From: CADEDV01 sp036383515
Lineage (GTDB): Bacteria; Bacteroidota; Bacteroidia; Chitinophagales; Chitinophagaceae
Assembly: GCA_036383515.1 (NCBI GenBank)
Contig: DASVOE010000113.1
Span: 61,745 to 125,744, forward strand
DNA length: 64,000 nt
Direction: 5' to 3'
The position numbers were made by a program, and so were the translations under genes. Shown in pieces: positions 10,294 to 18,772 of this stretch; position 1 is the stretch's first letter, and each line of letters starts with the position of its first letter. Below the pieces are notes generated by a model. The model saw nothing but the letters and a program-made list of their open reading frames with translations. It had not been told where the DNA came from and made no database searches.

Positions 10294-10578
10294 ATAAGTT
10301 AGTTTACGGCGTAAAAGAATAAGGAATATTATGTTTGTACGAAGCCTGTTGACTTTTAGATTTAGATTTTAACAAAACAGGGTAAAATTTTTTATTGAAG
10401 ACGTCTCATTGAAATGTAGCTGGAAAAATCGTACAGGAAGATGAGTGAAAGGAGTTTTACGATTCCTTTAGAGGAGAACAATTTTAAAAAAAGCACTGTT
10501 GGTCTTGCAGAGACCTGACATCATCCGGTGATTCATCAACATGCAGACTACCATTTTGCAGCATAGTGGGATTTGTTT

Positions 10579-11583
10579 TTATAAGGGGTTTTTACGAATG
10601 CTCCCGGGCAGGTATCCAAAATGCTTTTTAAATATTTCAATAAAATTAGTAGTTTTTTCATACCCCAGGCTTTCAGCAACTTCGTTGACGTTCAGGTTTT
10701 TTTCAATAAGCATTCTTTTTGCCTGGTCCATCTTTTTCTCCAAATAGTATTCATAAATATTTTTGCCGTACACCAGTTTAAAATATTTTTTCAATGCTGT
10801 CTCATTCATTTCTACCCGGTCTGAAATTTCTTTTACCGAAGGCAGTTTGCCTGAAAGGTGATCGCTGATAATACTTTCAGTCATTTTTAATTTATCAAAG
10901 TATTGCCTTACCCTTTCATCTTTTTCCTGCTGATTATGGACAAGCAGTTTATCGAAAAACTGTGAAATAAGAAGCAATAGCCGGGAATGAACAAGCAGGT
11001 GGTTGACAGGATTATGCTGGATATGATCAGCTATTTCATTAGCCAGGAGATATTCATCTTTATCCGAAGTTTCAAAGATGAACAGCGGCTTGAGATCAGT
11101 TTGCAGGGACGCAATAAAGTCTGCTATATCGTTATCAGCATTCCCGAAATGCTGCTGCATCCATTGCCCTGTTATAGAGATGAACAATACCCGTAAATTA
11201 TTATGGGGCGCCAGTTCAAAATCAGCTTTGGTAGCGTTGGTTGTACAAAAGGTGTCAGTACTGCTCCGGATCGTGAAATTTTGTAAGAGAGGTCCCTGTT
11301 TAAATGAAAATATTCCCGGGGTTAGGGAATAAATAATATTGTATGCCAGCGGCACCGAAGGATCAACAGCATCATGTTTAATTAATAAAGGAGTTGCAAG
11401 ACTGCAGTTCCAAAAATGCAGGTAAAGGCCGGTTTCTACTTCTATCTTTTTTATAACTCCCTTCCAGGTATTATTGTTAAGAATAAGTACATCATTTTTC
11501 GAAGTACTGTTCAATTCAAAACATAATTGCTCGAAGGTGGAAGCCGAACCGGAATCAATGAATTTCACTTCCGGAATTTTCAT
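10579..11583 (-). CDS. AraC-family transcriptional regulator (paralogue)
   Basis: 334 residues with a C-terminal AraC-type DNA-binding region (about 240-330: SVKEISDRVEMNETALKKYF, GKNIYEYYLEKKMDQAKRML, EVAESLGYEKTTNFIEIFKK). The N-terminal region resembles that of the neighbour at 9292-10293, so the pair probably arose by tandem duplication; the 285-bp gap between them holds no gene. The start ATG at 11583 fits the start of the paralogue. The ligand is unknown. Confidence 0.88.
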   Translation of the reverse strand: MKIPEVKFIDSGSASTFEQLCFELNSTSKNDVLILNNNTWKGVIKKIEVETGLYLHFWNCSLATPLLIKHDAVDPSVPLAYNIIYSLTPGIFSFKQGPLLQNFTIRSSTDTFCTTNATKADFELAPHNNLRVLFISITGQWMQQHFGNADNDIADFIASLQTDLKPLFIFETSDKDEYLLANEIADHIQHNPVNHLLVHSRLLLLISQFFDKLLVHNQQEKDERVRQYFDKLKMTESIISDHLSGKLPSVKEISDRVEMNETALKKYFKLVYGKNIYEYYLEKKMDQAKRMLIEKNLNVNEVAESLGYEKTTNFIEIFKKHFGYLPGSIRKNPL

Positions 11584-11768
11584 GGTTTATTTCAGTCGTT
11601 CGTTGGTTATAAGACAAAGTATAAAAAAAAAACTACTCCTTATAATTTAAAACCTATTAATTCAGGCAATACGTATTTATTCTTAATTTCTTATGTTGGC
11701 AGAGCGCTGCCGGGAATAGGTAAAATTTTCGACCGCTTGAATACCCGGGTCAATTTTCATTATTTACT

Positions 11769-12236
11769 ATGGATCTCACTCAGGAAGTCGTTCAGTGTGG
11801 CGATTTTAAATGGCATTTAAAAAATGTAATCATTGGTTCTATGCGCAACTGGAGCCGTAATGCCCTTGAATGGAACCTCGCTAACAACAGCGCCTTCGGA
11901 CCTCATACAACCGGCGGCTGCACTACCTGCAAGGGTGCTATCACAGTTGAGTCCAGTAGCTCTTTCACCCGGAATGTAGCTTATTACATTATTGCACATG
12001 CTTCCAAATTTGTAGTACCGGGCTCTGTCAGGATCTCCAGCACTACAAGTGGTAATCTCAATAATGTCGCTTTTAAAACGCCCGATGGTAAAAAGGTGCT
12101 GATCGTAGAAAATGACGGCAGCAGTTTCGGGATATTCAACATACAATACAATGGTAAGTTGGTCCTCGTTTCCCTTGACGCCGGATCGGTAGGAACATTA
12201 TCTGGTAAGCAGCATACGGTATCTGCAAATAATTAA
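11769..12236 (+). pseudogene. C-terminal remnant of a GH30 glycosidase (glucosylceramidase-like)
   Basis: The 155-codon ORF matches only the end of a family 30 glycoside hydrolase. GDFKWHLKNVIIGSMRNWSR and LEWNLAN are the late barrel and linker motifs, GGCTTCKGAIT and RNVAYYIIAHASKFVVPGS are the C-terminal beta-sandwich, and FNIQYNGKLVLVSL is close to the usual tail. Functional GH30 enzymes are about 450-500 residues and carry two catalytic glutamates in the barrel; both are absent. The preceding bases read better in another frame (KSFSV before GDFKW), suggesting a frameshift near 11797. This is probably a decayed gene; expression of the fragment cannot be excluded. Confidence 0.75.
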
Positions 12237-12288
12237 CTTTATATCCATCCAGGTTTCGTTGGTAGTATGAAACCTTTACTTATTTAAA

Positions 12289-13086
12289 ATGGAAAAGCTA
12301 TTAAAAGTGAAGGTAGAGATCATCAATGGTTTTGTTGATAATAATAAAGGAGGTAACCCGGCCGGCGTAGTATTTAATGCCGATGAACTGACGTCGGAAG
12401 AAAAATTAAAAATTGCTAACCGGGTAGGTTTATCTGAAACGGCTTTTGTATCCCGGTCGGATGTAGCAGATTTTAAACTGGATTTTTTCACTCCTTTAAA
12501 ACAAATAGCTCACTGTGGTCATGCTACGATCGCTACTTTCTCTTACCTGCAACAAAAAGGAAAACTTGGCAAAACAACTTCATCTAAAGAGACGATTGAT
12601 GGAATACGAAAAATTATTTTACAGGATGATAACGCCTTCATGGAACAGGCAGCGCCTGCATATCTTTCTGTAAACGATGATATGGATAAAATTCTTTCAT
12701 CACTTCAACTGCAACCAGTTGACCTGATTGATGACGCAGTGCCACTTGTTGTCAATACGGGTAATTCATTTCTATTGGTAGGTTTAAAAGAACAACAACA
12801 ACTAAAAAACCTGCAACCTGATCTTGAACGTGTTGCTGCCATCAGTGCTAAATATGGGCTGATTGGTTATTATGTTTTTACGCTGGAGACAATCGTACCC
12901 GAAAGAGACAGTTCTGCCAGGATGTTTGGCCCTTACTATGGAATTCCTGAAGAATCAGCAACGGGTATGGCAGCTGGCCCGCTGGCCTGTTATTTATATG
13001 ATCAGCTGCATATTAAAAAACAGCAGTACCTAATTGAACAGGGTTGGTTTATGAAACCTTTGTCTCCCAGCCTGGATTATTGTTGA
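12289..13086 (+). CDS. PhzF-family isomerase/epimerase, 3' end frameshifted
   Basis: 265 residues, PhzF/DapF-fold family. Seen: the active-site region GLSETAFVSR, the FFTPLKQIAHCGHATIAT motif, and the C-terminal phosphate-binding-like loop EESATGMAAGPLACYL. The ORF ends at 13086 as ...PLSPSLDYC. The next frame carries the expected family C-terminus (WIIVDLDI...SLMAGGKGK) and stops at 13171, so one extra base near 13071-13074 appears to have cut off about 30 residues. This is either a real frameshift or a sequence error. Substrate unknown; PhzF relatives act on varied small metabolites. Confidence 0.82.
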   Translation: MEKLLKVKVEIINGFVDNNKGGNPAGVVFNADELTSEEKLKIANRVGLSETAFVSRSDVADFKLDFFTPLKQIAHCGHATIATFSYLQQKGKLGKTTSSKETIDGIRKIILQDDNAFMEQAAPAYLSVNDDMDKILSSLQLQPVDLIDDAVPLVVNTGNSFLLVGLKEQQQLKNLQPDLERVAAISAKYGLIGYYVFTLETIVPERDSSARMFGPYYGIPEESATGMAAGPLACYLYDQLHIKKQQYLIEQGWFMKPLSPSLDYC

Positions 13087-13216
13087 CCTGGACATAAAAG
13101 AGAGTAAGATCATAAGCCTGATGGCTGGCGGAAAAGGTAAATTAACGAGTTCGCTTGATATTGAAATTTGAATCGGGCATAAGTAAACATAACTTTACCA
13201 TCATAAATGCAGTACT

Positions 13217-13660
13217 ATGCAAACAGCGATAACTAAAGTAAAGCCGGAACAATTGGTGATTAATTTCCTGAATCGTGTATGGGGTCCGTCGCACGAACTG
13301 GATGCCATTGATGAATTGATGACAGAAGATTATACTATTACAACAGGAGGCAAACTGGTTAGTGGAAGAGATAATTTTAAAGCATGGGTAAAACAATTCC
13401 AGGATCTTTTGCTGAATGCCAGAACAATAAACCAGGAAGCATTTGCCAATGAAGCAGGTGACAGGGTTGTATCCCGCTGGATATGCTCTGGCAAAAACAA
13501 TGGAATTTTTGGATTACCTGCCGACGGACGCATCATTTCTTTCACCGGCATCGCTATCTGGAAAATTCAGGATGATAAATTAGCAGCATGCTGGGTAGAA
13601 CGAAGTGCATTCGAATTATACAAGAAGTTGACTGTAACCAGGATTAACCCCAACCTTTAA
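13217..13660 (+). CDS. SnoaL-like (NTF2-fold) ester cyclase family protein
   Basis: 147 residues with the pattern of SnoaL-like polyketide-cyclase/ester-cyclase proteins: an N-terminal helix with FLNRVWGPSHELDAIDELM, then TEDYTITTGG, GRDNFKAWVKQF, the VSRWICSGKNNG strand, GRIISFTGIAIWKIQDDKL and a final strand. Members are small alpha+beta barrels, mostly of unknown substrate. It follows the damaged PhzF gene by 45 bp past the shifted stop. A generic role in small-molecule metabolism is all that can be inferred. Confidence 0.8.
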   Translation: MQTAITKVKPEQLVINFLNRVWGPSHELDAIDELMTEDYTITTGGKLVSGRDNFKAWVKQFQDLLLNARTINQEAFANEAGDRVVSRWICSGKNNGIFGLPADGRIISFTGIAIWKIQDDKLAACWVERSAFELYKKLTVTRINPNL

Positions 13661-13735
13661 TTGTTATTCTCATCACACAGTATGATCTCTTTTTTGTATC
13701 GCTGACAGGATCTATAAAATCACCATGCTCAACAT

Positions 13736-13806
13736 CCGCCCTTCGCAAGAATGTATCGGTTCGGTTCGGGGCGCTCCGCTCGCCGAAGCTTAGCGAAGGT
13801 GGGCAT
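13736..13806. repeat. GC-rich intergenic inverted repeat
   Basis: Arms GCCCTTCGC (13738-13746) and GCGAAGGTGGGC (13792-13803) can pair. The interior holds smaller palindromes (ttcggggcg, cgccgaagc). It is much more GC-rich than the surrounding 295-bp gap, which otherwise has no gene. It may be a dispersed Bacteroidota intergenic repeat or a terminator-like structure for the SnoaL-like gene. Confidence 0.4.
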
Positions 13807-13955
13807 TTATTTTTGTAACCCGATTTTGATCATGGAGTCTCCCAGGCCGTTTTTATTTGTAACGAAAATTGCCCATCTCTATGATCCTGTAATGATCAAT
13901 ATCATAACAGCAGTCTGATACAGGTCATTTATCATCATATCCCCGGTAAATATCT

Positions 13956-14390
13956 TTGAAAAAAATAATTATGTACTTGCATATAGCGCCTAATAAACTG
14001 ATCAGTGAAGTACAGAAAGAGTTTAGTGCCAGCTTCCCGTTTCTGAAAATTGAGTTTTTCCAAGCCAGGGATAACAGGCAATCTATTACCACATCACAAA
14101 AAATACTGCCCAATAATAAAAAGATAAGTGAGGTATTGCCAGCAGTTACAAGTGGCAAGCTCCCTGTATATGAGAATATGAAAGTGAAGGACCTGGAAAA
14201 TATTTTTAAAGACCAGTTTTCCCTTTCTGTGCAGGTATTCAGGAAGTCGGGAAGTTTGTGGCTCGAAACAACGATGACAGATGAATGGAGCCTGCAACAA
14301 CAAAATAATCATGGCCGGGAAATTTCAACGGAACATCCAAAAAATAAAGGCAATGAAGATGTTGACCTTCTAAGAGATTCAGATCACTAA
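13956..14390 (+). CDS. Conserved Bacteroidota protein of unknown function
   Basis: 144 residues, no signal peptide. Seen: LISEVQKEFSASFPFLKIEF near the N-terminus, a KVKDLENIFKDQFSLSVQVF segment, RKSGSLWLETTMTDEWSLQQ, then a charged tail. The layout looks like a small soluble alpha/beta domain and resembles unnamed Bacteroidota proteins found beside redox and microaerobic genes, but this is from memory and no function is known. It is convergent with the response regulator and overlaps its 3' end by 4 bp. Confidence 0.7.
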   Translation: MKKIIMYLHIAPNKLISEVQKEFSASFPFLKIEFFQARDNRQSITTSQKILPNNKKISEVLPAVTSGKLPVYENMKVKDLENIFKDQFSLSVQVFRKSGSLWLETTMTDEWSLQQQNNHGREISTEHPKNKGNEDVDLLRDSDH

Positions 14391-15448
14391 TAAAGCAGGT
14401 TCTTTAATTTATCATTATTGACCACAGTAATTTTCCCTTCTTTTATCTCAATCAGTTTTTCTGATTTAAAGTCACTGAGTGTCCTTATGAGTGATTCTGT
14501 AGCAGTGCCAACATAATGAGCAAAATCTTCTCTTGATATTTCCAGTGGTTTATTCTCCTTGCTGGCATTGAACTTGACATGAATATCCACCAGAGCCTTT
14601 GCCACTCTTTTTCGTAAAGAACTATAAGCAAGGTTCAGCAAACGATCTTCCTTCTCTTTTACATTTTGTGTAATGATACGAATGAACTTGGTCGCTATGT
14701 TGATATCACCATAGATCATTTGCAAAAAATCATCTTTAGGTATCTGCATAATATCAGCATCTTCCAGCACAACAGCAGAATCATCGTAGTTTTTATCGCC
14801 GATCAGTGCCGGGTAACCCATGAAATCTCCTCCGCTGAAAAGATCGGTAATATATTCCTTGCCATCTTCATGTGTTCTGAATCCTTTCACCTTTCCTTTT
14901 ACCAGGTAATATAAATACCGGGGACGTTTACCTTCCTGGTAGAGGGTTTGCTTCTTAGTATAGGTTTCCACATCATACTGATCAGCCAGTTGCTTCATCA
15001 AACCGGTATCTTTTATATCTTTTATGAATTCACTAAGTCCCTGGGGAGAAGCAGCATACTTATGCTCCAGTATCTCTGCTTTCTTTAACCTGGTTTCAAT
15101 CGCATTTAATAATTCAATATCATCAAAGGGCTTAGTAATATAATCATCAGCTCCCATTTCCATTCCTTTCCGTAAATCGCTTCGTTCCGTTTTAGCTGTA
15201 AGAAAAATAAAAGGGATGTTTTGTGTTTCTGTATTCTTTCGCAACAAATGAAGCACTCCATAACCATCCAGTTCCGGCATCATAATATCACAGACGATCA
15301 CAGCTGGTTTTTCTTTTATGGCAATATCAACGCCCTGCCTTCCATTTTCAGCAGTAAACGTTTTATAACCGGCGAGATCAAGTATCTCTGCCGTATTTTC
15401 TCTTATCTCGGTATTATCGTCAATTACAAGTACAGATTTCATGTTCAT
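14387..15448 (-). CDS. Response regulator with receiver + cNMP-binding + CRP/FNR-type HTH
   Basis: 353 residues. Residues 1-125 are a receiver domain (acidic pair DD at 10-11, phospho-acceptor D54 in VCDIMMPELDG, K in ITKPFDD). Residues about 150-265 are a cyclic-nucleotide-binding-type beta barrel (LYYLVKGKVKGFRTHEDGKE, FSGGDFMGYPAL). Residues about 275-350 are a Crp-type winged helix (EISREDFAHYVGTATESLIR). It thus joins two-component input to a CRP/FNR DNA-binding output. The start overlaps the upstream kinase stop (ATGA type, 15445-15448), so the two are co-translated. Context suggests control of the adjoining nos, Fe-S repair and oxidase genes. Confidence 0.93.
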   Translation of the reverse strand: MNMKSVLVIDDNTEIRENTAEILDLAGYKTFTAENGRQGVDIAIKEKPAVIVCDIMMPELDGYGVLHLLRKNTETQNIPFIFLTAKTERSDLRKGMEMGADDYITKPFDDIELLNAIETRLKKAEILEHKYAASPQGLSEFIKDIKDTGLMKQLADQYDVETYTKKQTLYQEGKRPRYLYYLVKGKVKGFRTHEDGKEYITDLFSGGDFMGYPALIGDKNYDDSAVVLEDADIMQIPKDDFLQMIYGDINIATKFIRIITQNVKEKEDRLLNLAYSSLRKRVAKALVDIHVKFNASKENKPLEISREDFAHYVGTATESLIRTLSDFKSEKLIEIKEGKITVVNNDKLKNLLY

Positions 15449-16680
15449 TCGGTTTGTAAACAGGGAAATGATATTTTAATAGTTGTTCCTTTACCTAATT
15501 CACTTTGCAACTCAATCACACCTTCCAGCAGATCAACATAACGTTTTACAATATGAAGGCCCAGCCCGGTGCCCTGGATATGGATCGCATTGGCACCGCG
15601 GAAAAAACTGCTGAACAAATGCTCCTGGTCTTCTGCCGATATACCAATGCCATGATCAGTAATCGTTATATCAGTTTGTTTATCTGTAACTGCTGCTGCA
15701 ATATCAATACCGGCATTTTCACCTGAAAATTTAATAGCATTGCTCAACAGGTTGATCCCGATATTTTTCAATAATTTTTTATCTGCAAATATGATTTTGC
15801 TGCCTTCAAAATGATAATTAAACTGTTGTCCTTTTTTAAGCGAAAACTTCATTTCAGCCAGGATTTCTGTCAATTCTTCATCCAGGTTGAAAAAGGAAGA
15901 ATTGGCCAGCACACGACCTTCATCCAGTTTTCCTAATGAAAGAAAATCTTCCAGTATATCGTTCAGGTGTTTAACAGAATCTTTGATCCGGTTAATATGT
16001 TTATCTCTTTTGGATTGGTCCTCAGCGGCAGTATATTTTGAAAGTAAGGAAGCAGAAGACAATACGGTACTTAGTGGTGTACGGAATTCATGCGAGGCCA
16101 TTGAAACAAACCGGCTTTTGATTTCATTGAGTTGCCTTTCTTTATCAAGAGACTCACTCAATTCTTCCTGCGATTGCTCCAGCCTTTGCAAGGCTTCTTT
16201 TAATATCAACGTTCTTTCTTCAACTTTTACTTCCAGGTCTGCATTCAGTTGCCGCATCTTCCCGGTTATCTTTTCGAGCTCTCCCTTTTGTTTCAGCATA
16301 TCAGCTTCTATCTCTTTACGCTGGGTGATATCTACAATAAAGGCTATTATAAAAAGTTCATCCCCCTTTTTGTAATGACTCAGACTTATCTCAACAGGAA
16401 TATCAGTGTCGTTTTTCTTCCTTGCAAAAAGGTCCCGGCCTGCTCCCATTACCCTGTTGCCCGGGTGATGATAAAAATTTTCACGATGGGCATGATGCCG
16501 AAGTTTAAACCGGTCAGGTATTAAGACTTCAATAGTTTTTCCATAAAGTTCTTCGGGCTTATAACCAAATATCCGTTCGGCAGCAGGGTTTATTAAAACA
16601 ATTTCGCCATTACTATTGGTAAGAATAATTCCTTCCGTTGCATTTTCAAACAATGAGGTCATGTGGGCCTGGTCAAGCAT
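15445..16680 (-). CDS. PAS-domain sensor histidine kinase
   Basis: 411 residues, no membrane segment. Residues about 5-122 are a PAS domain, residues 125-190 a coiled coil, then HisKA (MASHEFRTPLS, phospho-His 197) and HATPase (N box NLLSNAIKFSG, G1 DHGIGI, G2 GTGLGLHIVKRY). The PAS domain aligns well with FixL: His62 in KLRHHAH and Arg82 in GAGRD fall where the haem-ligand His and the O2-contacting Arg of FixL lie. That pattern also occurs in non-haem PAS domains, so gas sensing is a hypothesis. The partner is the response regulator overlapping by 4 bp. Confidence 0.92.
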   Translation of the reverse strand: MLDQAHMTSLFENATEGIILTNSNGEIVLINPAAERIFGYKPEELYGKTIEVLIPDRFKLRHHAHRENFYHHPGNRVMGAGRDLFARKKNDTDIPVEISLSHYKKGDELFIIAFIVDITQRKEIEADMLKQKGELEKITGKMRQLNADLEVKVEERTLILKEALQRLEQSQEELSESLDKERQLNEIKSRFVSMASHEFRTPLSTVLSSASLLSKYTAAEDQSKRDKHINRIKDSVKHLNDILEDFLSLGKLDEGRVLANSSFFNLDEELTEILAEMKFSLKKGQQFNYHFEGSKIIFADKKLLKNIGINLLSNAIKFSGENAGIDIAAAVTDKQTDITITDHGIGISAEDQEHLFSSFFRGANAIHIQGTGLGLHIVKRYVDLLEGVIELQSELGKGTTIKISFPCLQTE

Positions 16681-16793
16681 ACAAATTTTGCCGGTTAATT
16701 CAATTCAATGTAAAGATTGTAGAGAAGAAAATAAAAAATTTATTCCGACCCTCTGTCGTGAAAATAAATCCTGGAAAGACCAATCTTCAAGTA

Positions 16794-17330
16794 TCATGTA
16801 TAGTTCTTTACCGGCTGCGCAACAGAAATATATTGTTGAACAGACTTTACCAATGGAATAATACGTTCCCTGGTTACATGATTATAATCGGTTAACATCG
16901 CTTTCTTTGCCCCGGGATCCCCGGTCAGCCTTGCTCCCATTTTCAGCATGAACCGGTCCCACCGGGAAAGGTCTTGCATAATTAACTTTCCTTCCAGGAA
17001 AAAAACTTCGCTATTTTTCCTGATCTCTTCGGGAACACCAGACTGGTAATAACTGTTAAGTTTATCAATTTGATTAGCCGGGGTACCGGCTACCTGGAAA
17101 AAGAATATTTTTTTATCCAGTAATGCAGCTCTGTTTATCCTGAGCCACTGGCTTATTTGTAACTTTCCAATATAGACACTGGTACCTATTAACAGGTAAG
17201 TAAAATCTTTTAATTTCTGACCAAGCATATTGTCCGCTTCTACTACCGGCAAATTCAACTCCCAACCAAGCCATTGACTATACTGCCGGGTAGCCCCGTA
17301 CTTTCCTTTGTAAATAATAACCCCTTTCAT
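16794..17330 (-). CDS. Flavodoxin-domain protein (HemG-like)
   Basis: 178 residues. The N-terminus VIIYKGKYGATRQYSQWL is a flavodoxin-type FMN phosphate loop; LLIGTSVYIGKLQISQWL and KIFFFQVAGTP are the second and third flavin-contact regions. This matches the flavodoxin_5 group that includes menaquinone-dependent protoporphyrinogen oxidase, but these motifs alone cannot separate HemG from a plain electron-transfer flavodoxin. It lies between the kinase and the RIC gene on the same strand, which suggests a role in redox stress or haem supply for the cytochrome-rich cluster. Confidence 0.78.
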   Translation of the reverse strand: MKGVIIYKGKYGATRQYSQWLGWELNLPVVEADNMLGQKLKDFTYLLIGTSVYIGKLQISQWLRINRAALLDKKIFFFQVAGTPANQIDKLNSYYQSGVPEEIRKNSEVFFLEGKLIMQDLSRWDRFMLKMGARLTGDPGAKKAMLTDYNHVTRERIIPLVKSVQQYISVAQPVKNYT

Positions 17331-17392
17331 TTTTTATTTTCGTTTTTGTTCATCGGTGCTACCGAATATTTTGTTTCTTAAAAAAGTTAATC

Positions 17393-18169
17393 TTAGGTAT
17401 TGCCCGCTTCTGCCTGTTCCATTAATTCTTTTTCAATACTAATAACCTGTGGATAAAGAAAAGTTTGTTCGAGGTATAAATGCTGGGAAAGATCATTATC
17501 CAGTTCTTTTAATTTGGCAATTACCACCCGGTGCTTCACACAAACATTCCCCGGTGTGGTATAATGCCGAGTAACCTCCCGCAACGATAACAATGTATCA
17601 GCGACAAGCTCATGCTCCCTGAAAAGGACTTCTTCTACCGGTTTCCGCAAGGTTCTGATCAATAAAAGAGCATAAGGCTCCCTGTCATGATGAGCATGTG
17701 CCAGTTGGCGGATATAAGGAAATAATATTTCTTCCTCCTGCTTCATCAGCGAGAGCAAATGATCCGATAATTGATGAAATCGCTTTTGCATTTCAGCCAG
17801 GTAAGGATAATGTTTGGTATGACTTATCACAAACTCATCAAGCACTGGCTTTGTGGCAGGAATAGCTTGTTTTAAATACTGGTGATGCACATTGATCACA
17901 TAGGCTATAATGAAATCTATATCCCATTCATGAAATAATAAAGAATTGGGAACATGCACATCCCGCATAGCCATTTCCAGGTCTTTTTGGACCAGTTGCG
18001 GATCAACTCCCATCAGCTCACAGGCAGATTCCAGTGGTCGTTTACCACCACAGCAAAAATCAATGTTATACTTATGGAAAACCTCTGCTGTTCGATAATC
18101 CTTGTTCACGATGTCCGACACAAGATCGGTCGCATTAACAGGTGTTGATCTTACAAATACCCTTTTCAT
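17393..18169 (-). CDS. ric: RIC-type di-iron Fe-S cluster repair protein
   Basis: 258 residues, RIC/ScdA/YtfE family. The N-terminal ScdA_N domain has YNIDFCCGGKRPLESAC (Cys39-Cys40). The C-terminal hemerythrin-like domain supplies di-iron ligands through several His/Glu (VHHQYLK, HKHYPYLAEMQKRFHQL type helix, EEEILFPYIRQL, EHELVADTL, HLYLEQTFLYPQV). These proteins repair iron-sulfur clusters damaged by NO or peroxide. It is 13 bp downstream of the Rrf2 regulator gene and probably co-transcribed. A second RIC protein sits at 25831-26568, at the other end of the nos cluster. Confidence 0.93.
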   Translation of the reverse strand: MKRVFVRSTPVNATDLVSDIVNKDYRTAEVFHKYNIDFCCGGKRPLESACELMGVDPQLVQKDLEMAMRDVHVPNSLLFHEWDIDFIIAYVINVHHQYLKQAIPATKPVLDEFVISHTKHYPYLAEMQKRFHQLSDHLLSLMKQEEEILFPYIRQLAHAHHDREPYALLLIRTLRKPVEEVLFREHELVADTLLSLREVTRHYTTPGNVCVKHRVVIAKLKELDNDLSQHLYLEQTFLYPQVISIEKELMEQAEAGNT

Positions 18170-18182
18170 AATTTACCAGTAA

Positions 18183-18623
18183 TTAAATGGTGGCAATGCT
18201 TTTTATAAATCCGAGTTTATCTTTTTTTAATAAATCGTTGACCGATGTATCAGAAAAAAGCTGTAATAACTCCGTTTTATAATGTTCTATTTGTTTGTGA
18301 AGCGGGCATGGGTTAATTGAATTACATTTTTTTAACCGCAATACGCAACTTTCAAACAGCTCCAAACCATCGGTTATCTTTACAAGAGCGATCAATGAAA
18401 TCTTTAAACTATTCTCATTTAAAGAAAATCCACCATAAGGTCCTTTTGTAGATGACAGGATATTATTTTTAACAAGTTCCTGCATCACTTTACCTAAAAA
18501 ATGCCGTGGTATCGATAATTTTTCCGCAATTTCATCAATCTGCACTTTTTGTTTTTCTCCATTCATAATGGCGATATATAAAATCCCTCTCAAAGCATAC
18601 CCGAATGATTTGGAAAACACCAT
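18183..18623 (-). CDS. Rrf2-family (NsrR-like) transcriptional regulator
   Basis: 146 residues. Residues 1-80 form the Rrf2 winged helix (FGYALRGILYIAI, IPRHFLGKVMQELVKNNIL, STKGPYGGFSL). Cys93, Cys100 and Cys106 follow in the C-x6-C-x5-C arrangement used by NsrR/IscR members to hold an Fe-S cluster. NsrR-type proteins sense NO through that cluster and repress NO-stress genes. Position between the RIC gene (same strand) and the divergent cytochrome c-nosZ operon supports NO-dependent control of both sides. A -7-like TATTTTTG lies at 18635-18628, four bases before the ATG. Confidence 0.9.
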   Translation of the reverse strand: MVFSKSFGYALRGILYIAIMNGEKQKVQIDEIAEKLSIPRHFLGKVMQELVKNNILSSTKGPYGGFSLNENSLKISLIALVKITDGLELFESCVLRLKKCNSINPCPLHKQIEHYKTELLQLFSDTSVNDLLKKDKLGFIKSIATI

Positions 18624-18627
18624 GCAT

Positions 18628-18635
18628 CAAAAATA
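18628..18635 (-). promoter_or_regulatory. Possible -7 element (TATTTTTG) of the Rrf2 gene
   Basis: On the minus strand TATTTTTG fits the Bacteroidota -7 consensus TAnnTTTG and lies four bases before the start codon, which would give a nearly leaderless mRNA. No good TTTG -33 element was found at the usual 19-21 bp spacing. Confidence 0.35.
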
Positions 18636-18715
18636 TCCGGCTTAGATTTTCAACCAGCTGATTAATATCATCTTTTGTTTTGATGCTTGTCATATTTCAT
18701 GGGCCCGACCCCAAA

Positions 18716-18737
18716 TATTTTTGTTCATAAAGGACAA
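18716..18737 (+). promoter_or_regulatory. Promoter/operator candidate of the cytochrome c-nosZ operon
   Basis: TATTTTTG (18716-18723) fits the Bacteroidota -7 consensus TAnnTTTG. Overlapping it is a 17-bp imperfect palindrome, TTGTTCATAAAGGACAA (18721-18737), with six of eight Watson-Crick arm pairs plus a G-T pair. The site lies 36 bp upstream of the cytochrome c start in the divergent region shared with the Rrf2 gene. A CRP/FNR-like or Rrf2 binding site is a reasonable guess. Confidence 0.45.
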
Positions 18738-18772
18738 ACATGTCTTTTTATTCAATCATAAAAATTTTCAAC

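Noticed and set aside
11527..11820. Plus-strand 97-codon ORF upstream of the GH30 remnant
   Set aside because: It begins inside the divergent AraC gene; only its last few codons may belong to the frameshifted GH30 reading frame.
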